The notes beneath the pieces are model-generated. The model had not been told where the DNA came from, did no database searches, and saw only the letters and a program-made list of their open reading frames with translations. A stretch of 64,000 nucleotides of DNA from Leucocoprinus leucothites. Taxonomy: Eukaryota; Basidiomycota; Agaricomycetes; Agaricales; Agaricaceae. The translations under genes and the position numbers were made by a program. Below are positions 1 to 12,448 of the stretch, piece after piece (position 1 is the first letter of the stretch; each line of letters begins with the position of its first letter). Location: positions 3,162,001-3,226,000 of the forward strand of contig JAACJO010000001.1 in the NCBI GenBank assembly GCA_013368445.1, read 5' to 3'.

Positions 1-2137
1 TGAATATGGCCTGCGTCGTCGGCCTGGGTTTCATCTTCCCAGCAATGCACAAGCCTTTGTTGCACGCCTATGCGATCGCTAAAGCGAACAATCAACTCCC
101 AGTCGAGAGTATCAGTATGGCCAGTTGGCAGGAGCTATTGAGGATGGCGGTCAGGACTGAGGGTGTCTCGCTCACTTCGCCGGCTGCCTCTCTGCCTGAG
201 TCTGACAACATTCCCAACTACGCATTTGGTGGCGTGTTCAGCCTCGTCGAGGATCTTGCTCGGTATCAGGTCGATGTCACTTCTTTCCCCGAGTCCTTGA
301 TGGAGCAAACCATTCAACATTTGGTATCCTTCTACGGACCCCATTCTGTCATTGGCGCGTTCGAGCAATTTGGCCCTGCGTTCAAGCAGGTGTTGGACAA
401 TAGTGCAACTATCGTGTCGTTGCGATACCCAGAACCGGCCGACGAGTCCACCGGTGCAACTTTCGGTAGTCCCCGCTCCCAGAGGATGTTAGCAAATCAC
501 CGTAATTTGGCCATTGACCCCGCAAAGACCAAGATCGTTGACGATTTGCTACTGAAGCAGAGCAATGTTCGGTCTCAGGTCATGGCTGCGTATCGTGCTT
601 TGAAGGAGGGTGTGGAACAAAGGAGAGTTCCCGCTCTTCGAACCATTGGGCGGTTGATCCAGGGTTTGGGAAGGCAGGGCGACGTGCAGAAGGTGCATGA
701 GTTGTACGAGATCGCGCAGGAGGCTTACAAGGGTCTCGAGTTGGCGCACATGTCTCTTCGCGACGGTTGGATCTGTATCGAAGATAGCATGATCATTGCA
801 CTCGCTCATGCCGGTGACATCGACAACGCACATGTTCATCGGTTGAGACTTATTGATCAGGGTGCCGCGCCCTCCGCTGACGCTTACGGTGCTCTTATCC
901 TCTACGTCAAGGACACCACTGATGACGCTGCGAACGGTATGATGCTTTTCCGCGAAGCGCTCCAGGCCAACGTCGAGATGAACATTTATCTCTACAACAA
1001 CATCATTTCGAAGCTTGCGAAGGCTAGGAAGGCCGACCATGCTTTGGAGCTGTTCCAGAAGATGAAGGCTCAAGGAATCAACCCGACGTCGATTACTTAC
1101 GGTGCTCTCATCGGTGCCTGCGCAAGGGTTGGTGATATATCGAGTTCTGAGGCGTTGTTCGCCGAGATGGTTGAGCAGAAGAATTTCAAGCCTAGAGTTC
1201 CGCCTTACAACACGATGATGCAGCTTTATACGATGACGAAGCCTAACCGGGAGAGAGCACTTTGGTTCCATCAGCAGATGACTGCTGCTGGCGTTCAGCC
1301 CACTGCTCATACGTACAAGGTACATACATCTGGCATTTTCTTTTCAGACCGCATCGCTTACACTCTGCATAGCTACTCCTTGACGCTTATGGCTCGATCG
1401 AACCGGTTGATATTGCCTCGATGGAAGCGGTATTCCAGGAGCTCCAGAATGACACGAATGTCAAGATCCAGGGTACTCATTACGCATCTCTCATCAACGC
1501 CTACGGCTGTGTTCAACGTGATCTCGACAAGGCCATCGCGACTTTCGAAGCCGTTCCAAGATCCTCTGGTGCTCTCGATGCCGTCGTCTTTGAGTCTATC
1601 ATCAACGTATTCGTCTCTCACCGTCGCACCGACCTGATCCCAGAGTGTATTTCCAAGATGACGGCTTCCGGTGTTCATATGACAGCATACATTGCCAACT
1701 TCCTCATCAAGGGTTATGCGATTAGTGGCGAGCTGGACAAGTCGCGAGAGATCTTTGAGAGTTTGCTTGATCCTCCTACTGGAGTTGCTGCACCGCACAA
1801 CCATGCGCCTCATGACCCTGCCGTTGGAAAGGCCGTTGGATGGATGGAGCCTGTGTATCGTGAGGTAAGTGTAAACTTGGCTTCTGGTCCGTGACGATCG
1901 TTGCTAATGACGTTTTCCCTAACTAGCCTTCGACTTGGGAGGCAATGGTTAGAGCTGAACTTGGCGCCGGATATCGCGACAGGGCTCTTGACTTGCTTCA
2001 AAGACTCAAATCTCGGTATGCCTCTTTTTAGACTGGAGTGACAGTAAGAGCTGAGATAGCATTTTCATAGACAATATCCCGAGGCGGTGTATAACCGTAT
2101 CAGTGGAGTTATGGTCGACCATTCGTCTCTCGTGTAG
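1..2137 (+). CDS. Pentatricopeptide-repeat (PPR) protein, 5' end outside window
   Basis: The gene enters from the left edge, so its start is not visible. Four exons can be read: up to 1319, 1373-1864, 1927-2015 and 2071-2137. The introns (1320-1372, 1865-1926, 2016-2070) all have GT...AG ends and joining them keeps one frame to the TAG at 2135-2137. The protein shows repeated PPR-like helix pairs, for example NIYLYNNIISKLAKARKAD, followed by ALELFQKMKAQGINPTSITY and further units such as FHQQMTAAGVQPTAHTYK. PPR proteins of this kind usually bind organellar RNA and support mitochondrial mRNA processing or translation; the mitochondrial location is inferred because the targeting N-terminus is missing here. 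A decayed copy lies at about 23.1-25.5 kb. The family is clear; the exact orthologue (Cya5-like or another) is not. Confidence 0.88.
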
Positions 2138-3417
2138 AGAGATCTATCCGGTATTTTGGTTTTATGGGCCCAGCTCATATTGGTTTATTCGCTTCTGGCT
2201 TCTTGATCAACAATCTCGCTTTTCCCTTCCTCATCGATCACCCTCTCCTTGGGATGTCCATGGCATCCCGTTTCCTCCTCAGCATCACGACGACCTCCAG
2301 TGTCCCAATGTCCTCTTCCCTCCCTCCCCAGACACTGCCCTCCTTGGCCCTTCTTGAAGGTCTTGATAGACTTGACTTGACGGAACTAGGAGACCGTGGA
2401 TTCCTCGCCATTATCTTGTTAATCTACTTGTTCATTCCTCTCTACCCACATTTCTCCGTCCCTGACGAGAGTCAACCATCGCCCCAAAAACGTCAAAACT
2501 TACTATTCTTCTTCCGCTATCTTGGACTTTACACGATTTGCATCGCCCTGCATCCTCATTTACGAGTACTTACATTATGAATAGCTTAATGCTCTCACTG
2601 ATTTTCTATTGCTAAGACAGACCCTTGACGCAAAATGCACATGTATTATATATTTATTTATGTCTTGGCGGGTAGCCATGTTGTCAAGGAATATGTATGA
2701 TAGAGATAGTCCAGAACTTTTGAACGAAGTTGTTGACTTTGGTTTGCGAGACCTAGATGAAAGGGTAGCTAACGGTTGAAAGTGTTGCGGAGTCATACGA
2801 CCCATGACTTGTGAAAAAATGGTATGCAAGGACCAACAGGAAGGAGCACGAACGGTTGTAGTGCTCGAAAGGGATGTAAGCCATAAGACTGTTCGACATT
2901 ATAACTTCACATCAGGAATAACTTCCGTTTAATGTCTCTTCGGTGCTTCCGCCTCTGGGTGGTCCGCCAAATTGACAACCACACCCAACGCCGAGATAAC
3001 CACTCAAAACCGGTCTGGATGTTTCTGACAAGGTCAACTTTATTCCGGTCGCTTAGTATCTGGGAAAATGCTACCCTCTATTGACTTCGATCGTAGCATG
3101 TTTGTTATGCTTGAGCTCAAGCTCCCCTGAATTCAGTTGGCGTAGGAAAATCCAGAGGGAGTTCAGAATACCAAATATATTGTCCTTGCTACCAATATAA
3201 TAGTTAATCACCTGAAGAAACCTTTCGAGTTACCTCTGGAAAAGAGCTTGGGTTCGAGAGAGAGGCACCAGTTCCTGATCTAGGAATTCACGCATGATTC
3301 CCGTCCAAGGACAGATATTAAAAAGCAAATTATAAGGTATATTATTAAAGGAAGGTGCAGCCATTATGCTGCCCAAGAAGCTAACACGGTCTATCCAAAG
3401 AGCAACTCTAAACCCTC
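2138..3417. other. 3' flanks of the convergent PPR and GMC genes
   Basis: No gene is recognised here. The stretch after the PPR stop is probably 3' UTR; part of it (about 2615-2760) recurs behind the decayed PPR copy near 25.38-25.55 kb. From about 2770 onward it is the left arm of the duplicated block and aligns with about 8115 onward. Around 2957-2966 it holds the paralogous empty site of the hAT-like insertion found in the second copy (GGGTGGTCCGCCAAATTG against GGGTGATCGC, element, CAAATTG). The overlapping ORFs at 2103-2580 look like chance reading of C/T-rich UTR. Confidence 0.6.
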
Positions 3418-6400
3418 TTACTTAGATCCCCAAGTCTGCTTAATCAAATCCCCGGCCCTCTCTCCAACAAAGTATACCGGCGCTTGGGGATGGGCAGCAG
3501 GTACAACCGGCTTTGAAACGAAATCAATATCCTAAGAGGAACGGCTAGCAACGAGGGGACTTACCAAAACACTTAAATCAGCAATCCTCAGCCCACTAAC
3601 ACCCTTGACTTTGAGATCCGGATCCACCACACCCCACTTGGCGCCAACAGGGGACATCGACGCCGTACCGGTAGGATGGAACACTGTAACCGAGTTCTGC
3701 CTGATGTATTGTTCCAACTGTGCATCAGTACCCGTCATGGTGGTGTCAGCTTGTCCATTGACAGGCCCGACAATGTAATCCTTCCATGCTGGACCGGTAA
3801 CGAACTTTTGGGCGCTACGGACAGCGTATTTCATCACATCCATGTCGATGTCATCTGTGAGGAGTCCGGGGTCGATGAGAGGGGCCTTGAGAGGATCTGA
3901 GCTGCTGATCGTTACAGATCCACCTATTGGAGAGTTTCAGTAGGCGTTTGTTGAAGGATATTACTGGACATACGAGATGCGGGTGATACGACAGCCGCCA
4001 TGATAGCCATGTAATTACTGGTGGGTGGTAGGGGGACTGTTCCAGGAATAACACCGTTCTACCATGTGAAACCGTTAGGGCCTGGGGTATCAGCTATATG
4101 TGACCGACTCACGACGAAGATCAATTCATAGTGAGCCGTATTTTTCCCTGCCGACGGATCCTGTTTCCATTTTCGCGTCTCGTTTTGCGGGAGCCTCAAC
4201 CACGCCAAGTGATTCGTAAACTCATTCGCCAATGGACCCGTTCCGGTTGCTTTCCATTGCGCCAATTGTTGGGCAGCAAGAGATTCGTTTCTTTGGGCCG
4301 CTTGGAATGTATTATTTGAGTTAACAAACCAAACGTTAGGGAGAAGGGGGTGATCCGAGAGGTTTCTGCCGACGGATGGATTGTGGACGAGAGTCGGGAT
4401 CTTCAAGGAGGAAAGTAGCTGACGATCACCAATACCGGAGAGTTGGAGGATCTGAGGGGTGTTTACTGATCCGGCGGACAAGATAAGTTCTTTCTTAGCC
4501 TGAACAGTGAGCTTCTTGCCTGACATATATGAAAAAAAATAAATGAGCATGTGTCCCAATAAGCGACATATCAAGCAGCACATACCCGGGTTATTGGTGT
4601 CGACAAACTCAACGCCTAGAATCTGTGGCTTGCCGTCCTTCGACGATCCTGTCTTAACCAGTCGAGTGACCCTAGCGTTTACAACGACAAAGAGGTTCTT
4701 GCGTGAAATGAAGCTGGGTCCCAGGTATGAAGTCGCAGAGCTGCTTCTGCTACCAGTGCTTCCATCGATCGTACTTTGAGTCCATCCTGAGGGTGAACAG
4801 AGCGTCATAAGTAAGCACGGGTGCGCAGCTTGTCGAGTTAAAAGTAAATTTACCGAGCCCCAAATGAGAACCGGAATTCATATCCTGATTGAACGGGAAC
4901 TGGGCTGAAAGATCTTTGGTGGTCTGAATGACCCTCTGATCGATGTCACGCGGGAAACCAGGAAGGCTGACTGAGGTTACGCCGGTAGTTGAGTGGACTC
5001 TCGGATTGAATTGACCAGCCGTATTATGATTGTCAGCTGGTCTAGTCCACTTTTCATTCTGTATCAAAAACAATAAGCAACGAGAACCTGCAAATGAGAC
5101 GAGGAAAACGAACCCTGCGGATGTACGTCTGGATAGAGTTCCAACTCCATCCTTTATCTTGAGTGACGGATGCGTAACGATCCCATTCTTCGGATGTTCC
5201 ACGTAAGTAGCCCATGTAATCTAATTGGAAAATATAAATCTCAGCTCTCAACCACAGGTAGACAGGGGTATGCCAACTTACTGACGGAGCTCGATCCACC
5301 AAGTATGTAACCTCTTGGATAGACAATCGAGCGTTGATTGAGACCTGCCTGGGCAGTGGTTGTGTAGTTCCAATCCCAAGCTGTGAATGGCACGACTTGG
5401 TCAGCGAAGAAGGGCACTGCGGCGTCCAGGACGCCTTCATGTCTGCATTAATTGGGTATTTGAGGAACCTGGACACGAGAAGATGTTGATGAGGACTCAC
5501 GATGGTCCCGCTTCGAGGACTAATACATTAAAATGAGAGACTTCGGTCAGTCGATTTGCGATAACATTTCCAGCGTTGCCACCTGGTAATAAAATGTCAG
5601 CATTTGAGATCCAGTTTGATTGAAATAAAGTCTCACCTCCAATGATCACAAAATCAAATGAGGTATTCTGTGGGATGTCTTGAAATTGGGTGTGGACTGC
5701 ACCATGGACCGCAGACGCAAGTGCCAATGCAACAAGATAGCTGTGACGAAATGCGCAGTGCATCGTGTTCTGATAGTGGAGCCTCACAAACTTCGGCCCT
5801 CGTTTTAAAGGCGCCTGGTTTGCGGCTGTTCACCAGGCACATGATAGTTGTTGTTAATACCGTTGTAGTCGCGGTATCAACGGGCCAGGAACTGACAGAT
5901 GCGTACGGGCAGAAACTGACAGATACATACGGGGGGAAACAGATGCGCCCCCACCGCCATTCGTTTTTAGAATGGCGTTAAGTGTTCCGAGTCTTGAAAG
6001 GGGCATTCTGTCCGAGGGCATAATTTGGGTGTGTTTTAGGAACTTAGAAAATGCTAAGATTCTTGCTGGTACCTGGTAATCAAGCAGTTTTGATTGAACT
6101 GCTTGGCGTGTCAGCTTGTCGTCGTAGCGTGCGCGGCACGTCCGAGGTTTGATATTGATTTTCAACCTGATTAACCGAAATTATCACTTCATTGTCGTAG
6201 CATCAATAATCTCCATCCTCTCCATATCATACACCCGAAGTGTGCATATCAGATCCGACCCACCATAGCTCGGGTTGGCAGAAATGATGCGCCCACGGCT
6301 GATAAGTCGCTCTCAATTGGCAATGATAGAGACATGAAATGTAACTTGTAACTTGTTAGAAAGACCCCTTGATCCTGTATCGCCATGGCGCGAAAGGGGC

Positions 6401-7060
6401 GGGATTTACCCGCGGTCAAAACATATTCCCGAGCAAAGAGGGACTCGTTCCCAAGAGTGGACGTGGAACAAGACGGGGACCAGCCAATGGACCAGGGCGG
6501 AAACTACAGCACCTTAGATGTTGAAACCTGAATCTATGCACCCCAGAGCCAGATAGAGAAGGAAGGCCAAAATGGCCTCCCGCCCGCTGAGGGAGAAATG
6601 AATGACAACCTGCGGACAGCCCCTGTCATTGCCCCAGTATCACGAAGACCCATTAGAAATCGCCGGTGAGCTACGCTCAAATGCCTAGCCTATACTACGC
6701 CGGTGGCTACCGGATCTGTTTGAGCAAATTCCAAGGGGGAGGAAAGAAAGCGCTGCTACTGTTGAGTCGATAAAACTTGACAACACTCAAGGCGTCACGT
6801 GGATCAGCCAGTCATCAGATGGTCCCTTGCAGTGCTTAGAAACCTCGGGACCGCGAGTTTACGGACACTGCATTTGAGCAGGTTGACCATATTCTGCGAT
6901 CATGACGCAACTGGGCGTATCATTCTGTTGACGAGTTCCAGTAGACCAAGCAATTGTTCGTTGATACCAAATCTACGACTTCAATCTTCTTCCACGTCAC
7001 CACCTCCTTCTGAACAACTTCACATTACCTGGGCTCCTACACCCACGGCACCTTCTTCTG
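2770..7060. repeat. Segmental duplication, copy A (GMC gene plus flanks)
   Basis: This stretch is collinear with about 8115-21905 once the two transposon insertions in the second copy are removed. Match is highest across the GMC exons and still obvious in the flanks. The strings CTCAAGGCGTCACGTGG and ATGACGCAACT/ATCACGACGCAACT in the 6.8-6.9 kb flank recur at about 21.63 and 21.75 kb. Ends are approximate because flank similarity fades gradually. Copy A keeps an intact GMC gene and both empty sites. Confidence 0.85.
3418..5763 (-). CDS. Secreted GMC oxidoreductase (aryl-alcohol-oxidase-like), copy A
   Basis: FAD-dependent flavoenzyme of the glucose-methanol-choline family (CAZy AA3-like). 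Such enzymes oxidise aryl or other alcohols and pass electrons to O2, giving H2O2 for wood-decay chemistry. The ATG at 5761-5763 starts a hydrophobic secretion signal (MHCAFRHSYLVALALASAVHG). About ten exons join in frame. Landmarks in order are: FAD-binding FDFVIIGGGNAGNVIANRL across the first intron; GMC signature YPRGYILGGSSSVN; signature-2-like SAGSVNTPQILQLSGIG; catalytic His region VFHPTGTASMSP; and, after the last intron, the second His in PAAHPQAPVYFVGERAGDL. The stop is TAA at 3418-3420. An ATG 24 nt upstream (5785-5787) is possible but gives a poorer signal peptide. The substrate cannot be told from sequence alone. A broken duplicate lies at 10113-12448. Confidence 0.92.
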
Positions 7061-8114
7061 TTGACGTCGCACAATCTGTCAACATACCTGATGAGGGCCA
7101 CCATCCACTAACGGGCCCCTGTCCCCCTAACCAAGGCCATACTTGACGCTGCTATGGTATCTTATAGTGTAGCCTCACTATTATGTGTATGTACTGAGCA
7201 GCTATAGCTACAGTTGACTATCTCATAATGCATAATGTCCCGTCCCGCCAAAATTTTATGTATCATGAGCAATATGAAAGACGAGATATTTATGTAACCT
7301 AACGATACATGGCATTATTTGGACACCTGTCGTGTTACCTATGATTGTCACAGCACCTCGGACATTATCACACTCAGATCTTGAAGACACTCCTGACAGG
7401 CTGGCCCTAGAAAACCGATATAATGACCAAAAACTCAGCTTGCCATGTAAACCACTCGGTACGCTATCCCCTTCCCTTATTACAGGTTTCTAATGGTACA
7501 CATCAGTGGTTTGTAGTTTATCATCATGGTGAGTCGTGCATATATGCTAGGTAGCCGAGGCCCAACTAACACATTCCACTGCAGCATGAAGATGCATTAC
7601 AATGACTTGTTTACTCTGTTCAGACACGGCGAGTAACGCGCTTGGGCTGTTTGGGGCTGCTCTGGCCTTGGTACTGCAGCTCGGACGGGCTTTGCAGTAA
7701 CTCAGTTGCTTTTTCGTGTTTTCTGATGGTTTCCAAGCTTTGTTTGGATTACGTGCTTTGCACGATAGAGAACAAGAGGTAACACAGCAATAAGATGGAT
7801 TTAGATATGTTCCGATGTGTGTAGCAGACGAGGTTAGACAGATTCAGATAAATGTATGTATACAGCTTTGTAGAGGCGAGATGAACACAGACTTGTGTGA
7901 TAATCTTGATACACTGAATTTAAGAATTTCCACGTTTTGGCGTGAATTGTGGTGTGTCGAGAACAGGATATTTGCGGAATCCTTAGCTTCGCCGAATTTG
8001 ATTCAGATGGCCATAGATTTGGGCATACATATTCGCGAAAACCGTTCAAGGAAAATTCAGGGAATCCCCAGATGACGTCTGATCATGAAAATTTTGATAA
8101 TGCTTGGATTTCCC
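5788..8114. other. GMC copy A upstream region and unique spacer
   Basis: Up to about 7060 this is the 5' flank of the GMC gene within the duplicated block. It contains the empty site of the Gypsy element (CATATTCCCGAGC, CCGA at 6429-6432). From about 7060 to 8114 I see no similarity to the rest of the window and no credible gene. The short ORFs at 6799-7146 and 7815-8075 lack recognisable domains and a splice structure. Confidence 0.55.
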
Positions 8115-8319
8115 ACCCCAGACTTGTTGGGAAAGTTGAGAGTACTGCATGGCCAACGACTTGTGAAAAATAAAAAACGGTATACTCAGGGTCAACAGGA
8201 GGCAAGAGCACGAACGGCTGGTGGCGCGTGAAGGGAGGAGATATAGTACTGCTTCGGCAGGCAACCTCACATCAAGAATAGACTTCCGTTTGATGTCTCT
8301 TCGGTGCCTTTGCTCCTGG

Positions 8320-8327
8320 GTGATCGC
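8320..8327. repeat. 8-bp target-site duplication, left copy
   Basis: GTGATCGC, repeated at 9651-9658 on the other side of the hAT-like element. Confidence 0.85.
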
Positions 8328-9650
8328 AGGACCCCTGAAAAGCCCCCCTAGAAGCCTGATCTGACTTTCGAGATTTTGATCCTGACAAATTTTTGGAGGT
8401 TCTGATCCGGAAAAGTATCAGGGATCCTGATTTCTCAGATTTTATCCGAACGCGTTGTCAGGGTCCGGGCGCCTAACGTTTTTTCGGTTGTTTTTTCGCC
8501 TGATTTTCGGGTTTTCATGCCTTTCAGCCACTGGCAAACAATATCTGAGCTTCTGAGGATAGATTAAACTCCAACAATAAATTTTCGAAAACAGATAAGA
8601 ATGTCACTGAAGACGAGGTAGATCACATCAATAATATCAACATAATGACGCCAGGGTATTATACTAGTCTTCGGCAGGCTCCGTGTCAGCTCCTGGGATC
8701 AATGTCTGCTCTTTCCACCTCAGCACCTCAAGATACTTTATCACCCTCTCCACCAATCCCTGGTTTTTCTCCGATCTCCCCTCCCCCAAGGTTTGTCCAT
8801 CCAGCCAATCTTTCGACTTCCGCCATGCCGTTTGAACCTCAACGGTCAGGAGCATCTGTCGAAAATATGTGATTGCCCAGAATGGAAGGAAGGGTCCCGG
8901 GTAGTATGGGTCCTCAGTTGGATTCTTCCCATCAAGGACGGCCTGTCCAAAAGCCTCTTCAACTTGTGTAAGCCACCGCTTATTTGGCAGTACTCGAAGT
9001 GCCAACTGACTGCCGTTGTCATTAGGCGTCTCCTTCCTGAAGCAGGTTGCGGCCTTGACCGTCCCAAGCGCGCTTCGTACCTCCGGTAATAGGATCTGAA
9101 GGAAAGCACTTATATTCATGTTTGGATCCGGGAGGCCAAAGATAGGATAAGCTTCATTGGGAATTTCGCGTAGTTTCCTGCTGTAATGATCGAACCCATT
9201 GAAGCCGCGTCATCTTGAATTGGATACCTCTTGTTCTTGCCAATCCATTCCTGGGCTTCGAATACCGGTGGTTCATCAGCAAATTCAATGGCGTTTGCAG
9301 CCATTCTTAGTAACTGTGATCCAGTGACTGGGAAGGAGGATGTGCGGTGAAAGAGTGAGGACAAACATGCCACTTGAGAATTTTTTTCAACAATTGTTAT
9401 ACTCAGTTAGGCTACTCTTCAGACTACAGAACTTGACTAGGGCCTAATCTATACCACTTGGAGCTGTGAACCTGATCCTAACATGGGTATTAGGCTAGCT
9501 GTCGAAACCCCAATCCTGATCCTAACTTTGGCGCCAGGGTTCTTGGTCCCAAAGCCCAAATCTGATCCGAATTTGTGTCAGGGATTTTTTGAAAAACCGA
9601 AATTCTGATCCGAATTGGATCAGGCATAGCGCCCAATTTTCAGGGGTCCT
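8328..9650. mobile_element. hAT-like non-autonomous DNA transposon
   Basis: The element is bounded by perfect 14-bp terminal inverted repeats, AGGACCCCTGAAAA at 8328-8341 and TTTTCAGGGGTCCT at 9637-9650. An 8-bp direct repeat GTGATCGC flanks it (8320-8327 and 9651-9658). An 8-bp target duplication with short inverted repeats is the hAT-superfamily hallmark. Subterminal TGATCC/GGATCA motifs recur near both ends. At 1,323 bp it is too short for a full hAT transposase and no DDE or hATC dimerisation motif is visible, so it is probably mobilised in trans. It carries a broken reverse-strand ORF. Confidence 0.85.
8664..9373 (-). pseudogene. Broken unknown ORF carried by the hAT-like element
   Basis: Two overlapping reverse-strand reading frames make one protein-like sequence of about 235 residues. 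The first half runs from the ATG at 9373 (MACLSSLFHRTSSFPVTGSQ...) to about 9210. The second half is open from about 9205 (GFNGFDHYSRKLREIPNEAY...) to the stop at 8664. A frame change near 9210 separates them, with no clear intron ends, so a 1-nt indel is likely. The second half reads like real protein (YPIFGLPDPNMN, GTVKAATCFRKETPNDNGSQ). I do not recognise the family. It has no transposase signature. It could be a captured host gene fragment or an element-specific protein. Confidence 0.4.
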
Positions 9651-9658
9651 GTGATCGC

Positions 9659-10112
9659 CAAATTGACATGAACAATAATCACGCCCAATGCCGAGATAAC
9701 CGCTCGGGACAGGGCCGGATGTTTCTGGCAAGGTTAGCTTTATTTTGGTCGCTTATTATCTGGAAAAATACTACCTGCCAATGACTTCGACCGTAGCACG
9801 TTTGCTATACTTGAGTTTGAGTTCCTCTGAACTCAGTTGGGGTATGATAATTTAGAGTTCGGATCACGAAATACATTGCCCTTGCTATCAAGACAATAGT
9901 TAATTACCTGAAGAACCCTCTCAAGTCCACTTTGGAAAAGAGCTTGAGTGAGAGAAACACCAGTTTCTGATCTAGAAATTCACGCATGATTCCCGTCCAA
10001 GGACAGATATTAAAAGCAAATTAAAAGTAGGGTATATTATTAAAGGAATGTACGGCCATTATGTTGTCCAAGAAGCTAACATGGTCTATCCAAAAAGCAA
10101 CCCCACACCCTC
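9659..10112. other. 3' flank of GMC copy B
   Basis: Non-coding stretch collinear with about 2960-3417. Nothing else is seen in it. Confidence 0.6.
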
Positions 10113-12448
10113 TTAAGATCCCCAAGCCTGTTTAATTAAATCCCCGGCCCTCTCTCCAACAAAATATACCGGGGCTTGGGGATGGGCAGCAGGTACAACC
10201 GGCTTTGAAACAAAATCAATATACCAAGAGGAACGGCTAGCAGCGGGGGACTTACCAAAACACTTAAATCAGCAATCCTTAGTCCACTGACACCCTTGAC
10301 CTTGAGATCAGGATCCACCACGCCCCATTGTGCGCCAACAGGGGACATCGATGCCGTACCAGTAGGATGGAACACTGTAACGGAGTTCTGCCTGATGTAT
10401 TGTTCCAACTGTGCATCAGTACCCGTCATGGTGGTGTCAGCTTGTCCATTGACAGGCCCGACAATGTAATCCTTCCATGCTGGACCGGTAACGAACTTTT
10501 GGGCGCTACGGACAGCGTATTTCATCACATCCATGTCGATGTCATCTGTGAGGAGTCCGGGGTCGATGAGAGGGGCCTTGAGAGGATCTGAGCTGCTGAT
10601 CGTTACAGATCCACCTATTGGAGAGTTTCAGTAGGCGTTTGTTGAAGGATATTACTGGACATACGAGATGCAGGTGATACGACAGCCGTCATGATAGCCA
10701 TGTAATTGCTGGTGGGAGGTAAGGGGACTGTTCCAGGAATAACACCGTTCTATCATGTGAAACTGTTAGGGCCTCGGGTATCAGCTATATATGACCGACT
10801 CACGACGAAGATCAACTCATAATGAGCCGTATTTTTCCCTGCCGACGGATCCTGTTTCCATTGGCTCGTCTCATTCTCTGGGAGCCTCAACCACGCTATA
10901 TGATTCGTAAACTCATTTGCCAATGGCCCGTTCCGGTTGCTTTCCATTGCGCCAATTGTGAATCAGCGAGTGATTGGTTTCTTTGAGCCGCTTGGAATGT
11001 ATTGTTTGAGTTAACAAACCAAACGTTAGGGAGAAGGGGGTGATCCGAGAGGTTTCTGCCGACGGATGGGTTGTGGACGAGAGTCGGGATTTGCAAGGAG
11101 GAGAGCAATTGGTCATCACCGATACCGGAGAGTTGGAGGATCTGAGGGGTGTTTACTGATCCGGCGGACAAGATAAGTTCTTTCTGAGCCTGAACGGTGA
11201 GTTTCGTGCCTGGTGTATATATGGAACATTAAGCATGTGTGCCAATAAGGGATATATCAAGCAGCACATACCCGGGTTGTTGGTGTCAACAAACTCGACG
11301 CCTAGGACCTGTGGTTTACCATCCTCCGAGGTTCCTGTCTTAACCAGTCGAGTGACCCTAGCGTTTACAACGACAAAGAGGTTCTTGCGTGAAATGAAGC
11401 TGGGTCCCAGGTATGAAGTCGCAGAGCTGCTTCTGCTACCAGTGCTTCCATCAATCGTGCTTTGGGTCCAACCTGAGAGTAAATAGAGCGTCGTCAGTAA
11501 GCATGGATGCGCAGCTTGTCGATTTAAAAGTAAGATTTACCGAGCCCCAAATGAGAACCGGAATTCATATCCTGGTTGAATGGGAACTGGGCTGAAAGAT
11601 CTTTGGTGGTCTGAATGACCCTCTGATCGATGTCACGCGGGAAACCAGGGAGGCTGACTGAGGTTACACCAGTGGTAGAGTGGACTCTCGGATTAAATTG
11701 ACCAGCCGTATTATGATTGTCAGCTGGTCTAGTCCACTTTTCATTCTGTATCAAAAACAATAAGCAACCAGAACCTGCAGATGGGACGAGGAAAACGAAC
11801 CCTGCTGATGTACGTCTGGATAGAATTCCAACTCCATCCTTTATCTTGAGTGACGGATGCGTAACGATCCCATTCTTCGGATGTTCCACGTAAGTAGCCC
11901 ATGTAATCTAGTTGGAAATATCAATCTCAGCTTTCAATCACAGGTAGGCAAGGGTATGCCAACTTACTGACGGAGCTCGATCCACCAAGTATGTAGCCTC
12001 TTGGATAGACAATCGAGCGTTGATTGAGACCTGCCTGGGCAGTGGTTGTGTAGTTCCAATCCCAAGCTGTGAATGGCACGACTTGGTCAGCGAAGAAGGG
12101 TACTGCGGCGTCCAGGACGCCCTCATGTCTGCATTAATTGGGTATTTGAGGAACCTGGACACGAGAAGATGTTGATGAGGACTCACGATGGTCCCGCTTC
12201 GAGGACTAATACATTAAAATGAGAGACTTCGGTCAGTCGATTTGCGATAACATTTCCAGCGTTTCCGCCTGTAATAAAATGTTAGTATTTGAGATCCAGC
12301 TTGATTAAAAGAAAACCCCACCTCCAATGATCACAAAATCAAAAGTGGTATTTTGCGGGATGTCTTGAAACCGGGTGTGAACTGCACCATTCACGGCAGA
12401 TACAAGTGCCAGCGCAACAAGATGGCTGTGGCGAAATGTGCAGTGCAT
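10113..12448 (-). pseudogene. GMC oxidoreductase, copy B (frameshifted)
   Basis: Close duplicate of the gene at 3418-5763, with the same exon order, signal peptide (MHCTFRHSHLVALALVSAVNG) and GMC motifs, including the catalytic VFHPTGTASM. Two changes argue that it is broken. First, the string CCAATGGACCCGTTCC of copy A (about 4229-4244) reads CCAATGGCCCGTTCC at about 10920-10934. This 1-nt deletion turns ...KATGTGPLANEF into ...KATGTGHWQMSLRII and then a stop. Second, the last intron's acceptor TTAG/GATATTG has become TTGGTATATTG, so splicing would have to move 21 nt to the next AG and drop seven residues. The stop is at 10113-10115. A sequencing error at the deletion cannot be excluded. Confidence 0.82.

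Noticed and set aside
549..1325. 258-codon reverse ORF over the PPR exon
   Set aside because: It is the antisense shadow of a clearly coding PPR exon and has no domain of its own.
2164..2580. 138-codon ORF after the PPR stop
   Set aside because: Lies in the PPR 3' flank; C/T-rich reading without a domain.
8328..9650. Possibility of an autonomous hAT transposon
   Set aside because: Only 1.3 kb long, with no DDE catalytic or hATC dimerisation motif in any frame.
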